A DNA stretch of 64,000 nucleotides from Ailanthus altissimus. Its lineage: Eukaryota > Streptophyta > Magnoliopsida > Sapindales > Simaroubaceae. Of the stretch, positions 34,897-45,639 are shown in pieces. The notes beneath the pieces are model-generated. The model searched no databases. It was not told the origin of the DNA and saw nothing but the letters and a program-made list of their open reading frames with translations. The first letter of the stretch is position 1, and every line of letters begins with the position of its first letter. The position numbers and the translations under genes are program-made. The DNA is taken from NCBI GenBank assembly GCA_946807835.1, contig OX327684.1, forward strand, positions 10,310,001 through 10,374,000, read 5' to 3'.

Positions 34897-37155
34897 TATT
34901 GGGGGTGGTGCTAGCGTGTTATTTTAATATTGTATAAATATTAATAGTTTAATAATATTTATACAATAAATATTTTAAATAAAATTGTTAATATTAAATA
35001 TATTGTACCAAGCTTGTTGCTTTTTAGTCAGTATAGATCTAAAGAAATTTAGATCAGTATTAAGAATTAATAATGCTAAGAGTTAGAAGTTCTAAGAGTT
35101 AACAATACTAAAAGTTAGCAATTCTAAGAGTTAGCAAATTTTAAGAATTAGAACCTTATCTAAAATAAGACAATGACCTAATAATATATTAGTAATGACA
35201 TATTTGTAAATAGTTACAAATGGTGTTAGGAAATGTTATCATGCAGTATGTTCTCGAAAACCTCATTCCTGATTTATCTTTACCGATACGGGTCGATAGA
35301 TGAACCTTTCAGATCAGTGTATGTCTATATCTGAATTTTTCAGATAGTTAGTCTTAGTAGACCGTGAGTTTAGTGAAAGCTCATATAGGCATACAGGTAT
35401 TTTGTAAGGACTGGGTACTGAATAGACTCATGAGGACCTCCAATAGACATCTCATAAAACCGTCAATGGAATGTCTTTTTAAGTTAAGTAGTATTCATAG
35501 TTTTTTTACCTGAGCGCTACAGTGGGCTTATGAGTGATCTATTATATTTAGATTCTATACATGTCAGAGACCTTTCATGGTCTAACCTCTAGGTGTTATT
35601 AGTTATGGTCCAATACTCATGGAGTCTAGTGTGCGTAAATATGGGATCCGTTAGCTCATATAGGTAAGTTGTATATCTTGATGTTCCGAGATTGTATTTT
35701 AGAAAGTCTTATGGCCACAAGCATAAAGCTTGAAAAAGAGTTTTCTGTAGAGTTAAATAATATCGTAAAAGTGTTTGGGATTTTATTTACAGAAATACAA
35801 ATCTAAAGATAAGTTCTTGGTCGAGCGTATAGAGATTTGAAAGTGATGATCTATATCTCTACTTTTTCAGAATATAGGTGACGGAAGGATTATATATATA
35901 TATGCATTAACCTCTACTTATATGGTTTAACTCACTGCTTTGTAAATCCATAACATGTGTGTAGGGTATTATTCACAGACTTATGGAAGAGTTTTATATG
36001 ACAAACTGAACATGAACCTAAGGAGTCTCATAATTTGAAGTGTACTCTTTGAGCACTAAGATAAAGGACTGGATTGAACAGTTCGATCCAACAAAATTAA
36101 ATAAGGTGAGAATTTGTTCCAGGATCCTTTAGGATGCTCTCCTATTAAAATATAAGTGTTAAGTACATTATTTAATTAGTTAACAAAAGTTGTTAACCAA
36201 TATAATGATGATAAATAGTAAGATCATGGCCCTTGACTGTTTGACTTTTGTTACAATAATTGAGTTACTTGTTAGATAAGCAAACTCAATTAAATCATGC
36301 AAAATTATTTACATTAAAATAATGTAAAGTGTTGACATTATTTGAAAAATATTAAAACGTGGCCAAGAATGGGATGTGGGGCTATTTTGTTGACAATCAA
36401 AGGGGAATTGAAAATTTAAAAATTGATTTCTCATTTTGATGAAATGTGGTCAGCCAAATTTCAAAGCAAAGTCATAATTATAATATAAAAATATTTGCAT
36501 AATTGGATACACTAGTGTATGGCTTGTGGGGCAATTTTTGACCAAGGAAGAAAGTATAAATTGAAGAGATTTTTCTCTTCTAAGGCCAAGTGAATAATTC
36601 AGCCATCTAGTTTAAAGTAAAAAAAGAGAAGAAAAAAAATTCTCTTGGTTCTTTACTCAGCCAAGGAAGAAAGAGAGAGCAAAGTATTGCCATTTTCTTC
36701 TTCAAGGCTTGAGATTCGGCCAAGGCTAAGCAAAGAGAGAAAAAAAAAATTTGGTTTTTGCAATAGTTGTTCAAAAATATATTTCCATCCTTGAACAAAT
36801 TTAAAGGTTAAAGAGTTTAACCAAGTACAAAGTGCTTAAAGAGTTAAGCACCAAGGCTGCTAAAAATTCCAGAGTTAAGCTACTATTCTAGAGCTCCAAT
36901 CCCACCTAAAGTTGGGATCTAGAATTGTCAAATAGAGCACTAAAAGGTGAGCTCAACTTTGAAGAACAAATTTAAAAGGATTCAAATGTAATTTCTTAAA
37001 CTTGTTAGTGTAACAAGACTTCAATTAAGTGTATGTTTGTTGAATAAAAAATTAGATTTTTATTCCATTGCGTATTTTGTGTGTATAACATGCAAATTTT
37101 GTAATTTAATGAATACTATTCACATACAAGCACCCACAAATTAACGCACACAATA
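34897..37155 (+). mobile_element. Family A solo LTR inside Copia gag
   Basis: The five bases AAAAC occur immediately before (34892-34896) and after (37156-37160) this 2259-bp block, a perfect target duplication. Its ends are TATTG and CAATA, an exact inverted pair, where family A normally has TGTTG and a CA end. The interior matches the family in order (GTATAGATCTAAAG, GATACGGGTCGATAG, AGTCTCATAATTTGAAGTG). It is longer than the LTRs of the inner Copia because the 3' third (about 36120-36900) contains sequence they lack. A minisatellite of CTAAGAGTTAG(A/C)A units lies at about 35060-35150. Confidence 0.82.
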
Positions 37156-37189
37156 AAAACCTCATCTTCCTAAGTCTTTACCATGACCT

Positions 37190-37907
37190 CTTTCACGATG
37201 ACTTCGCTTATTCTTGGTGCTCTCATCTTTTCTTCAAATTAAGTTTTGTTTGAAGAACTTGCTCCAATGTTTCTTTTTTCTTCTTTTGTCTTTCTTCAAA
37301 GGCTTGCAAGGATCTCATGAATTCTACAATGCTTCTGTTCTCCAAATCTTTAGATTCTTCAATAGCTACAACAATATGCTCAAATTTAGGATCTAAAGAG
37401 TGAAGAATTTTCTCCACTACATATGTGTTATCAACACCATTTCTTTTTAATTGGTTAACTACCGTCAAAACTCTAACAAAATAATCAAAAATTAGTTTTG
37501 AATTTTTATATGTAAAGATTCAAACTCACCTCTTAGAGTTTCATAACATACCTTCCTCACTTTCTCCACCCCTTTTAGAAAGTATGAAGTAACTCACATG
37601 CTTCTCTGGCAGTAGTTGCATTGGCAACCTTCTCAAAACTACCATCATCTAAGATTTATAGATGATGTAGATATCTTTCTTGTCTTTCTTTCTCTTGCTT
37701 CCTTTAAAGCTTCCATTTGTACTTGAGAGAGAGATGCCGACTCTTGTGGCTAGTCATAGCCTTTCTCTACAACCTCTCAAGCATCTTGAGAATCTAACAA
37801 GACCTTCATCTTAATATTCCAAGTATCATAGTTAAGTTTGTTAAGTGTAAGGATTTGAAAATGAACTATCTTACTTGCTATTTTTGTTCAAATGAGATTG
37901 CTCTAAC
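37190..37907 (-). pseudogene. Gag remnant of the minus-strand Copia
   Basis: The longest frame (37468-37223) reads [20 protein letters not shown] and then [20 protein letters not shown] with a [15 protein letters not shown] tail, the UBN2 gag domain of plant Copia elements. Sequence between 37468 and the primer-binding site holds the N-terminal part in broken frames. The C-terminal end with the zinc knuckle lies beyond the inserted LTR, at about 34800. Confidence 0.75.
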
Positions 37908-37919
37908 TCTGATACCACT
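37908..37919 (-). other. Primer-binding site of the minus-strand Copia
   Basis: On the minus strand TGGTATCAGAG follows the LTR end CCAACA by two to three bases. It is complementary to the 3' end of initiator methionine tRNA, the usual primer of plant Copia elements. Confidence 0.8.
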
Positions 37920-37920
37920 T

Positions 37921-38059
37921 TGTTGGAAGATGAGTTTAATATTTATGAGATTTTAGGAAGAGAAAGAATTAGAAGAGGGGAGAAGGTTTATATAAAAATA
38001 AATAAACTTTTATTGAATTCTCAAGTTTTAACTTGTTACAAAAATGCAAAAACTCGGCC
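37921..38059 (-). repeat. 5' LTR of the minus-strand Copia, truncated
   Basis: It matches the left LTR from TGTTGGAAGATGAG up to AAAAACTC at about 38059. Beyond that the sequences part, so roughly half of this LTR is missing. The break lies about 140 bp past the stop codon of the PIP2 gene on the same strand. Confidence 0.7.
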
Positions 38060-38199
38060 GTAACTTATTTTTCAACATTACATTCATATATGTATTGAAA
38101 ATGAACTTCCCCTACAATTTTTTTTTCTTTTGAAATATCATATTTGCATAAACTTCTTCAACCCAGAACCCACGAAGAACAAGCTGCAAATTATAAGAA

Positions 38200-40769
38200 T
38201 CAGTCATGAGATGGGTTTCTGAATGAGCCAAGAGCCTTAATAGCTCCTCCTCTCAAGATGACTTGGTAGTAAAAGGTTGCAATGGCTGCTCCAACTAATG
38301 GTCCAACCCAAAATATCCACTGCCAAAATAAATTAAGAAAAGAAAATAGGAAAAGAACATCAGATATATCGTTCGAGGGTTACAAGTATGACGTTTTATA
38401 TTAAATATTATGTATTCCCAAGAACTATACTATACATTATACATGTAACTTCATAAAATCCTTTAGATCAAATGAAAAGACAGATGAAGAATAATAAAAA
38501 TCAGTGGAATGTTAAGGATGTCTAACATGTTCATGCCAGGCCGAGGTATGTCTATAAACAACAGCTGTTGCTAGAGATCTTGCCGGGTTGATGCCGGTGC
38601 CAGTGATCGGAAGGGTGGCTAAGTGAACCATGAACACAACAAATCCAATCGGCAAAGGAGCCAAGATAGGAACATGAGAGTCTCTAGCATTTCTCTTGGG
38701 ATCGGTAGCAGATAACACTACATATACCAAAACAAACGTACCAATAATCTCTACACCCAATGCCACGCCTTTGTTGTAGCCATCGGTCACCAAGTTGGCT
38801 CCGCCACCGTAGCGTGGTAATTCTGAATTTAAAATACCCTTGACGATCCCAACGCCGGTTAGGGCACCCAAGCACTGCACCACCCCGTACAAAATGGCTC
38901 GGACCACCGTCACCTTTCGAGCCAACAATAAAGCAAATGTCACTGCTGGGTTTATGTGACCCCCTGCCAACAAAGTCGCGATGGAACAATTTACTTAAAA
39001 TATTTATAATAAGGTCCTGTGATTTTTAATCCACAACTATGATAAAATAAATCATTAATTTAATTATCCGTAAAATAGGATCGGAGATTTCCAGATTAAA
39101 AACTGTAATATTTGCACAAGCCTTAGCTGGATGGTGTGCATTTCTCTAATTTTGAGTGAAGGATAATGGCCGAGCATGATTTATAACATTAAAAAAATAA
39201 GGGATAACGATAATTTTATTCTATTAAATTAGCTCAAAATATAAGGTTACCCTAATTAAAATAAAAATACTTAATTTATTAATTTTTGTCGTTAGTTTTA
39301 ATTGTAGAAGGGTAAGAAAGTAATCTAATCATGAAAATAAATTAAACTTTAAACACATGGCATAATCTTACTCATTCCCTATATTAGAATACATGCACAG
39401 TTTCATTCATTTATTTTATTTAATATAATTTTAAAAATTAAACTTTAATAAAAATACGTGTGTCATAATATGATTAGTTATAAATAACACATGTTATCAT
39501 ATAATTTTTTTATAATTTTACAAAATATTTTAAAAAAAAATTAAATTAAATAAATTAAAATAAAACTGCTCCTGTCGTTGAAAATAGTGACCGATCGAAC
39601 ACCATTTTTTGATGATGCTCTGACAATAAAAATATCAAAATTTATATTATTGGATTCTATTGTTCCTGGTCTATATAATGGTTGCAATCATTTGTTAGGG
39701 AAAAAAATGATTAGAAGATGGCCAAAAATGTGGGGAGAGGTGTCGGTCACCGCCGCCCTCTGTTAAACGGGAAGGGGTGGTGACTTGCACTACCGGCACA
39801 TATGGACAAATCAACCACCGACCTGTTCATAGGTGGGAGCAGTACAAGTCATCCCTCGATTTGTCAAAGGAGGCTATCCCTCCCCACTATTTTTAGCCAT
39901 TTTTTAGTCTTTTTTTTAAAAAGTGACTCCATCATTGTATAAAAAAAAAATAGAGTTCAATAATATAAAATTTAGCTTTATTAGTGCTTCATTATCGTTA
40001 GAAAATGACGGCTGACTAGCCACTGATTTTTGACGATGGTGAACAATGAATGTATTAATTATTTTTTATTTTTTATTTTATTTTTAAACATATTTATTAA
40101 GAATATAAACTAATTACATGTGATACGTGTCTTTTATAATTAATCATATTATACAAGTATCTTTTTATTAAAAATATATTTATTAATTTACATTAAAATA
40201 TAAATCAATTACGTGATGACACATATTATCATTAACTGAATGAATAAGATTGCGCCACTTATTCAAGGACAGTGAATGAGTGAATTTGTGTCACATGTTT
40301 AAAGTTAAAAGACAAATAATAAGATAAACTAGTAATTGTATATTAAAATTAATATTTATATTTAAATTGACAGTAAAAATTAACGAAATAGTACAAAATT
40401 GAGTATTTCAAATTTAATTGAGATAAAATTATCAATTAGACCAAACCATTAGTATAAATTTATCCTTATCCTAAAAAATAATATCTCTAGAGTTTGTTTA
40501 GAATTAATATGCCGTGACTTTTAATATACAACTTTAGAGACTAACAAAATGTTCTAGGATTTAAAACACACGTTTTAGTTTTGTCTTGCATATTTTTAAA
40601 TTTAAATTGTCAAAACATATTTTAATTTTTAAAATTTTAGAATTTACTTTTGGGAGATGTTCCGTTATAGAAATTTGTAACATAGCCAAATGATGGGAAG
40701 ACCGGGAGAAAGTCATTTAATCTAAGACCTGATTTTGCGACCGAATAAGAGAAACAAGAAAATGAAAAG

Positions 40770-40809
<40 letters not shown>

Positions 40810-41102
40810 CCAGATACACCGGCAGTGCAATACACAACGATAAAGATGGTGCCGCCGAAGGACCAAGCAATTCCGAGAAGGCCAACGCCGTCACAAGGGT
40901 CGTCATTTGTAAAAGGATCACTTTGCCCCTTGTACCCAATAACAGTCATTATAGTTATATACAGAAAGACAGTTGTGCCAATGAATTCCGCAATCAGAGC
41001 TCTGTAAAATGACCATTTTCTCAGCTCATGCGGATCTATCAATGGTGCTGGTGGTGGGTCCACGTAGTCACTCCCGCGGATTCTTCCCATCTCATTTTCC
41101 AT
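38200..41102 (-). CDS. PIP2: PIP2-type plasma-membrane aquaporin (three exons)
   Basis: Water channel of the plasma membrane (MIP family). Exon 1 is 41102-40811, exon 2 38963-38527, exon 3 38319-38200. Splice sites are CTG/GTATATG...GGCAG/GGG and CAT/GTTAGA...GGCAG/TGG. The product is 282 residues, normal for PIP2. Visible features: [12 protein letters not shown] at 12-23 and the short N-terminus of the PIP2 group; loop A Cys70; NPA motifs at 102-104 and 223-225; selectivity-filter residues F46, H211, T220, R226; loop D gating His194; C-terminal [11 protein letters not shown]. Loop B has Thr116 where the regulatory Ser of PIP2 proteins (Ser115 in spinach PIP2;1) is usual. No stop or frameshift was found. 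PIP genes normally have a further intron inside the exon 2 region; here it is absent. Start choice: first ATG, with Met5 as alternative. Intron 1 (1847 bp) holds a MITE-like palindrome and a TA repeat. Confidence 0.9.
39569..40041. mobile_element. Palindromic MITE-like element in PIP2 intron 1
   Basis: The left half (from CTCCTGTCGTTGAAAATAG) and the reverse complement of the right half (from CACCATCGTCAAAAATC) align over about 200 bp. Shared words in order are TTATATTATTG, ATGGCCAAAAAT / ATGGCTAAAAAT, GTGGGGAG, and near the centre GTGACTTGCAC / GTACAAGTCAT. The whole 473-bp unit would fold into one long hairpin. It encodes nothing. The long inverted repeat and non-coding nature suggest a foldback MITE. 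No target duplication was identified. Confidence 0.65.
40773..40804. repeat. TA microsatellite next to the 5' splice site of PIP2 intron 1
   Basis: About 15-16 TA units lie within ten bases of the exon 1 donor (40810). A repeat this close to a donor could vary between individuals. The splice consensus itself is intact. Confidence 0.9.
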
Positions 41103-41420
41103 TTCGTTAATGTTAGGAGATAATTAAAAAAAGAAAAAACAAACAAACAAACAAACTGTAACGATCTCTAAAGAGAGATGCCACTGAGATTAATCAACAG
41201 GTAGTTTGATTAAGGGTCTGTGAGAAAAAAGAATGGAAAATGATGTTTCCAATAAGTAAATGTTTTTTGGGGGGTGAAAGTTGTATAAAAAGAATAATGG
41301 TCAATGTTCTAATAGAATTTCCTTGAATAAAGGATGGATTTGTGGATGAGTTTAAGGTCCACGAGCCATTAATTTGTTCAAAGATTTGGCTTTCCACGGT
41401 CCGCTGCTTGACCATTTAAC
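41103..41420 (-). promoter_or_regulatory. PIP2 5' leader and likely proximal promoter
   Basis: Upstream of the PIP2 start on the minus strand lies a pyrimidine-rich leader with four to five GTTT units (about 41155-41137). Farther upstream is CTTTTTATACAAC (about 41294-41282), a possible weak TATA box about 180 bp before the ATG. No other motif could be assigned with confidence. Confidence 0.35.
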
Positions 41421-42649
41421 CTCACCAAATATTTCCTCTCAATGCGTTTTTTTTCTTCTTTTTTTTTTTTAACACCGATTTTTAGTCAAATTTTGTCCAA
41501 ATCTACTGGTATACTAGATATCGGTTTGAAATAGGACAATCGTGGTGCAGTCCAAAAATTTATTGAAATAAGCACAAAATAATAATAAGTATTATTATTT
41601 GATATTGTGACTCAAAAATCTTACCTCATACAAGGTCTAGATTGGAATTCACAAAAGGTATCAATCTCCTTCTACAATAATTAAGAGAAAATCTTTTTCA
41701 TTTAACTATCACAATGTTTGAACCCTTTTCTTTATGATTAAGAAGACAGATGAGCTACCATCAAACTGTTAGCCTAACCTCTTTGCATTTCACTTTTAAA
41801 AACCCAGGCTGCCATGGTATAGTTGTTTCTAATACTCTTACACTAAAATTTTATGAATGGAAATCGAATTCAGCTCAATGATCATAGGAGAAATTGTATT
41901 CACTAGACTCTGAGAAATCAACTTCAGACTTACTAGTTGTTACTATTACCATCAAAAAATGAAGACCCAAGCGTTTGATATCTATGTAATATCTAATATC
42001 TATGTAATATCTAATATCCAGTTAGAAGCAATGCTATATATATGTAGGGATGACAAAATGACATGCAAATGCACTAGAATCTGCTTTTATTGAAAATAAA
42101 AATCAGTTAAGCTTAAATAAATTTAAGATGAATTTGATACATAAAATTAAAATTCGTAATGAGTTTGAGATTAGTATAAATTTAATGAAATATCTGTCAA
42201 TACCAATTAGAGTATCCGCGGGATATTTACACTTTTTTTTATTTTTCTAAAAAAAGCCCAAACAATTACTACTTTAAAAAAGGGTTTCATTAACATCGTG
42301 TCACTAATACTTTTTTAAATAATGTCAATAAAAAAAATATCAATAAATTATTGATATCATAATATCAAAAATATAAAATATTAATAAATTGTTGATGTCA
42401 TAGTATAAAAAATATAAAATGTTAATAAATTAATAATATCATAGTGTTAATAAAATTAATAATTTTTATTTTTATTTTAAAAAGTTGGTTATTAAAAATA
42501 ATTTAAATATATAAAAATTAATATAATATTTAAAACGACATCATTTTAAGCTTATTAATTTATAAAAAAAAAAAAGCCCCCAAAATAACGTAAGGGTAAA
42601 AAATATAAATAAAAAAAAGAGCAAACGTTGTGTTTTAGGCGTTAAAATG
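41421..42649. other. Intergenic DNA with simple repeats
   Basis: No gene seen. It includes a short tandem repeat of ATCTATGTAATATCTAAT (about 41980-42020) and a degenerate repeat of TAATATCATAGTGTTAATAA-like words (about 42300-42470). Confidence 0.45.
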
Positions 42650-42822
42650 AGCAAATCCTTAATAACCCTAGAGACTTCCTTTTTCAAACTAACTTAGCAA
42701 AAATATAAACAAAAGGCTCTATCTTTATCAACCCATCTCCCACTTTCTCTCGTCTCAATACGAACCCTAGATTTTTCCTCACTTTCCCTCATTTTCTCTT
42801 CCGTTATTTTTTCACAAAAATG
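42650..42822 (+). promoter_or_regulatory. Possible gene start: pyrimidine-rich leader, ATG directly followed by a splice donor
   Basis: AATAACCCTAGAG (42659) and ACGAACCCTAGAT (42759) contain the AACCCTA telo-box word common in promoters of plant translation-related genes. A C/T-rich leader follows (TTTCCTCACTTTCCCTC...), then AAAAATGGTAAGCG at 42816. Here the ATG (42820-42822) is followed directly by GTAAGC, a good donor. A first coding exon that is only the start codon occurs in several plant ribosomal-protein genes. The rest of such a gene was not identified; the next 2.5 kb are an LTR. The gene may be broken or lie beyond what I can recognise. Confidence 0.3.
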
Positions 42823-43266
42823 GTAAGCGCCTCAACTAAATTCTCCAACTTTAGTCCATTTTAATTTAGTTTTCATTTGTATTTTTTTTTTCCATTTCTT
42901 AACAAAAAAAATATTTTACTGCCTTTTAGTGTTTGATCTGGGGAATATTTTTTATATTTTTTCGGTCAAAGAAGGGTTTGACTATCAATTAGGTTTTGCC
43001 TGGTATGTCACTTCACTGATCTAGATTTATTTTTTATAAGATCACATGATTTTTGTGTTTGTTTTGCTATGTGCATGTTTTTGCTTGATTTTTGTTTGTA
43101 TGTGTCTGATTAAAAACAGGATTTTGATTTTGTGATGGAGATGATAAATTGGACTTTGAAATTTGTGTTCTTTTTGGAATTAGTGTTATATCTTTTTATT
43201 ATGTTGCATAGATTTGCTTTTTTTTTTGTCTTAATTATATGAACTTCATATATTAAAATAATAATT
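42823..43266 (+). other. Possible first intron of the gene starting at 42820
   Basis: T-rich sequence with intron-like composition runs from GTAAGC (42823) to the LTR at 43267. It has no coding potential. Confidence 0.25.
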
Positions 43267-45398
43267 TGTTAAAAATTGGGTATGTATATACATACATATA
43301 ATTTTAAAAATTATTATACGTAATAGAAGTATGTTAATATATATATTTAATTTAACGAATTTAATCATATATATTACATATATGCTTAAATATAACTATT
43401 ATACAATAACTTATATATAATAAATAATTATATATTTAAAATTAAAATATAAAGAACACTTATTTAATGAAGATAGCTTTACAAATTCTTCAAATTCTAT
43501 AATAATCCAATTGAAGAGTTTACCTTGAAGTGAATTGTTGAACAATTCTAGTGCATAACGGTTTAGTGGGATTATGAAACTTGAATTGCTTAACCGAATC
43601 ATCTCCTTCAAAATTAATGAATGAATCAATTGTTAGCTAAAGTTTTATTTTTATTATTTAACACTTTTTGATAAAACAAAAACAAGTGCTCCATCAATTT
43701 AATTATTGATCTCTCACTTAAGATTAATTTATTAAGCATTAGTATAATAACCACCTAAATATATCATTACCTAACAAATATAATTATTTTAATCATATTA
43801 GGTAAATAAATAGTCAACATCTAAGTCCCTCATTATATTAAAATACAATAGCCATGATTAATATATATTATCATATTATCTAATAATATAATAATAATAT
43901 CTAATTTAATTATTTAAAATAATTTTAAATAATTATTTTTTACCTTACTAGTTTTTACTACCAAGGTTAAATAATAAAACTAATGTAAAATTAAATCATG
44001 GAACAAATTTTGCCACTTGTCAACATTCTATTAATTAACAACTCTTGTTAATTAATTCAATGACGTACTTGATAATTAAGTCTTGACAAATACGCATTTC
44101 GAGGGATTCCGAAACAATTATTCTATTTTGTTAGAATTTACTGGATAGAATTATTCAATTCAATTCGCTACTCTAAGGCACAATGAGTACACTTCATATT
44201 ATGAGATTCTCTAGGTCCACACTTGATTTGTCATATGGAGCTCCTCCATACGTCTACGAACGATGTCCCACACACACGTTACGAATATTATAAATTAGCG
44301 CGTTAGACCATGCAAGTTGAGGTTATTTCATATTTGTATAATCCCTCCATCATTTATATCCTGTAAAAGTAGAGATATAGATCATCACCATCAAATCTCT
44401 ATTTGCTCAACCATCAACTTGTCTCCAAATTTATATTTCCTTAAACAATATCTACAAATACTTTTGTGATATTATTTATCCCTTCGGAATATATATTTTG
44501 AGGTTTATGCTTGTGGTCACAAGACTTTCTGAAATACAATCTTAGAGCATCAAGATATACAACCCACTCATATGAGCTTATGGATCCCATATCTACGTAC
44601 ACCGGACTCCATGAGCATTAGACCATACCCAGCGACACACAGCGGTCAAACAATAAAAGGTCTTTAACATGTGTGAAACCAAAGTATAGTGAATCACTCA
44701 CATGCCCACCGTGGCGCTCAGGTCAAATGACCACAAATACTACTCAACTGGGAAGACCTTCCATTGAATGCTTTATAAGATGTCTATTGGAGGTCTTTGT
44801 TAGTCTATTCAATATCCAGTCCTCATTAAATACTTGTATGTTTATATGAGCTTCCATTAAGCTCATAGTTTGCTAAGACTAACTATCTGGACCATCCAAA
44901 TATATACATACATTAATCTATATTAATGGGTTTCACTGATAGACCCGCATCGATGAAATTAGATCAGGAACATCATGTTTGAGAACATACTTGCATAATG
45001 ACATTTATTAGCACCATCTACAACTCTTTGCAGCTATGTCATTATAAATATATTCTCAGGTCATTGTCTCATTTCAGACAAAACTCTAACTGTTTAGATT
45101 TTGCTAACTCTATTAATCTGCTAACTCTATTAATCTGCTAACTCTATTAATCTGCTAACTCTTAGCACCACTAACTCTTAGTACTTTTAACTATTAGCGT
45201 TGCTAACTCTTAACACTGATTTAAACTCCTTCAGACCATATATGAACTCCTTCATATCATATAATGCCTGAAACGTTACAAGAATCTTACTATTTATTAT
45301 AAATAATATTAACGATTTTATTAGAAATGATAATTGTATAAATACTATCATTAAATATTTATACATAATAGAATGGCACGTAAGCACAAATTTCAACA
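43267..45398 (-). mobile_element. Family A solo LTR
   Basis: Read on the minus strand, the 2132-bp block starts TGTTGAAATTTGTGCTTACG (45398) and ends TACCCAATTTTTAACA (43267). It contains the family's landmark words in order: CATGCAAGTTGAGG (44307), TAGACCCGCATCG (44940) and GTGGCGCTCAGGTC (44711). No internal coding region is attached, so it is a solo LTR. Flanks TAATT and TGGTT match at three of five positions. It carries a small tandem repeat (45104-45160). Confidence 0.72.
45104..45160. repeat. 17-bp tandem repeat inside a family A LTR
   Basis: CTAACTCTATTAATCTG is repeated three times exactly (starting 45104, 45121 and 45138) and followed by decayed CTAACTCTTAG units to about 45210. The same LTR region in other family members holds a different number of such units. 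Confidence 0.85.
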
Positions 45399-45639
45399 TG
45401 GTTAAACTTAGGGTTTCTTGTAGGTAGATGTTGGCATTTTATATTTTTTGGTCTATTTTATGTTTTTTTTTTCTTTTTATGTTATTTTTTTTGGAGTGAT
45501 AATGGGAATTTATTGTGATTTTGAGAGATTAGGTATTCTTGATTGTGTTTCTTCTCAACATTTGGGCTATCATGAAATTGGAGAATGAATTATGCAGTTT
45601 TATTACTGCTATTATTCATGGGTTTTAGTGGATGGTGTA

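Larger units (their letters stand above)
31343..38059 (-). mobile_element. Minus-strand Copia remnant carrying a family A solo LTR
   Basis: The two ends share an LTR beginning (on the plus strand) T(G/A)TTGGAAGATGAGTTTA: 31343 to about 31606 on the left and 37921-38059 on the right. The right (5') LTR is cut off at about 38059, where aquaporin 3'-flanking DNA begins. A clear primer-binding site TGGTATCAGAG reads on the minus strand at 37919-37909. A purine tract AGGGGGAAGG (about 31624-31615) precedes the left LTR. In between are gag, protease, integrase, RT and RNase H pieces in Copia order, all broken. A 2259-bp LTR of another family (34897-37155) sits in gag. Confidence 0.78.

Noticed and set aside
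38512..38526. Extension of the aquaporin frame past WHEH into VRHP
   Set aside because: This reads into intron 2; a GT donor directly after CAT and the acceptor before WIFWV restore the conserved WIFWVGP sequence.
40773..40810. Extension of exon 1 into a run of Tyr-Ile repeats
   Set aside because: It is the TA microsatellite just inside intron 1, not coding.
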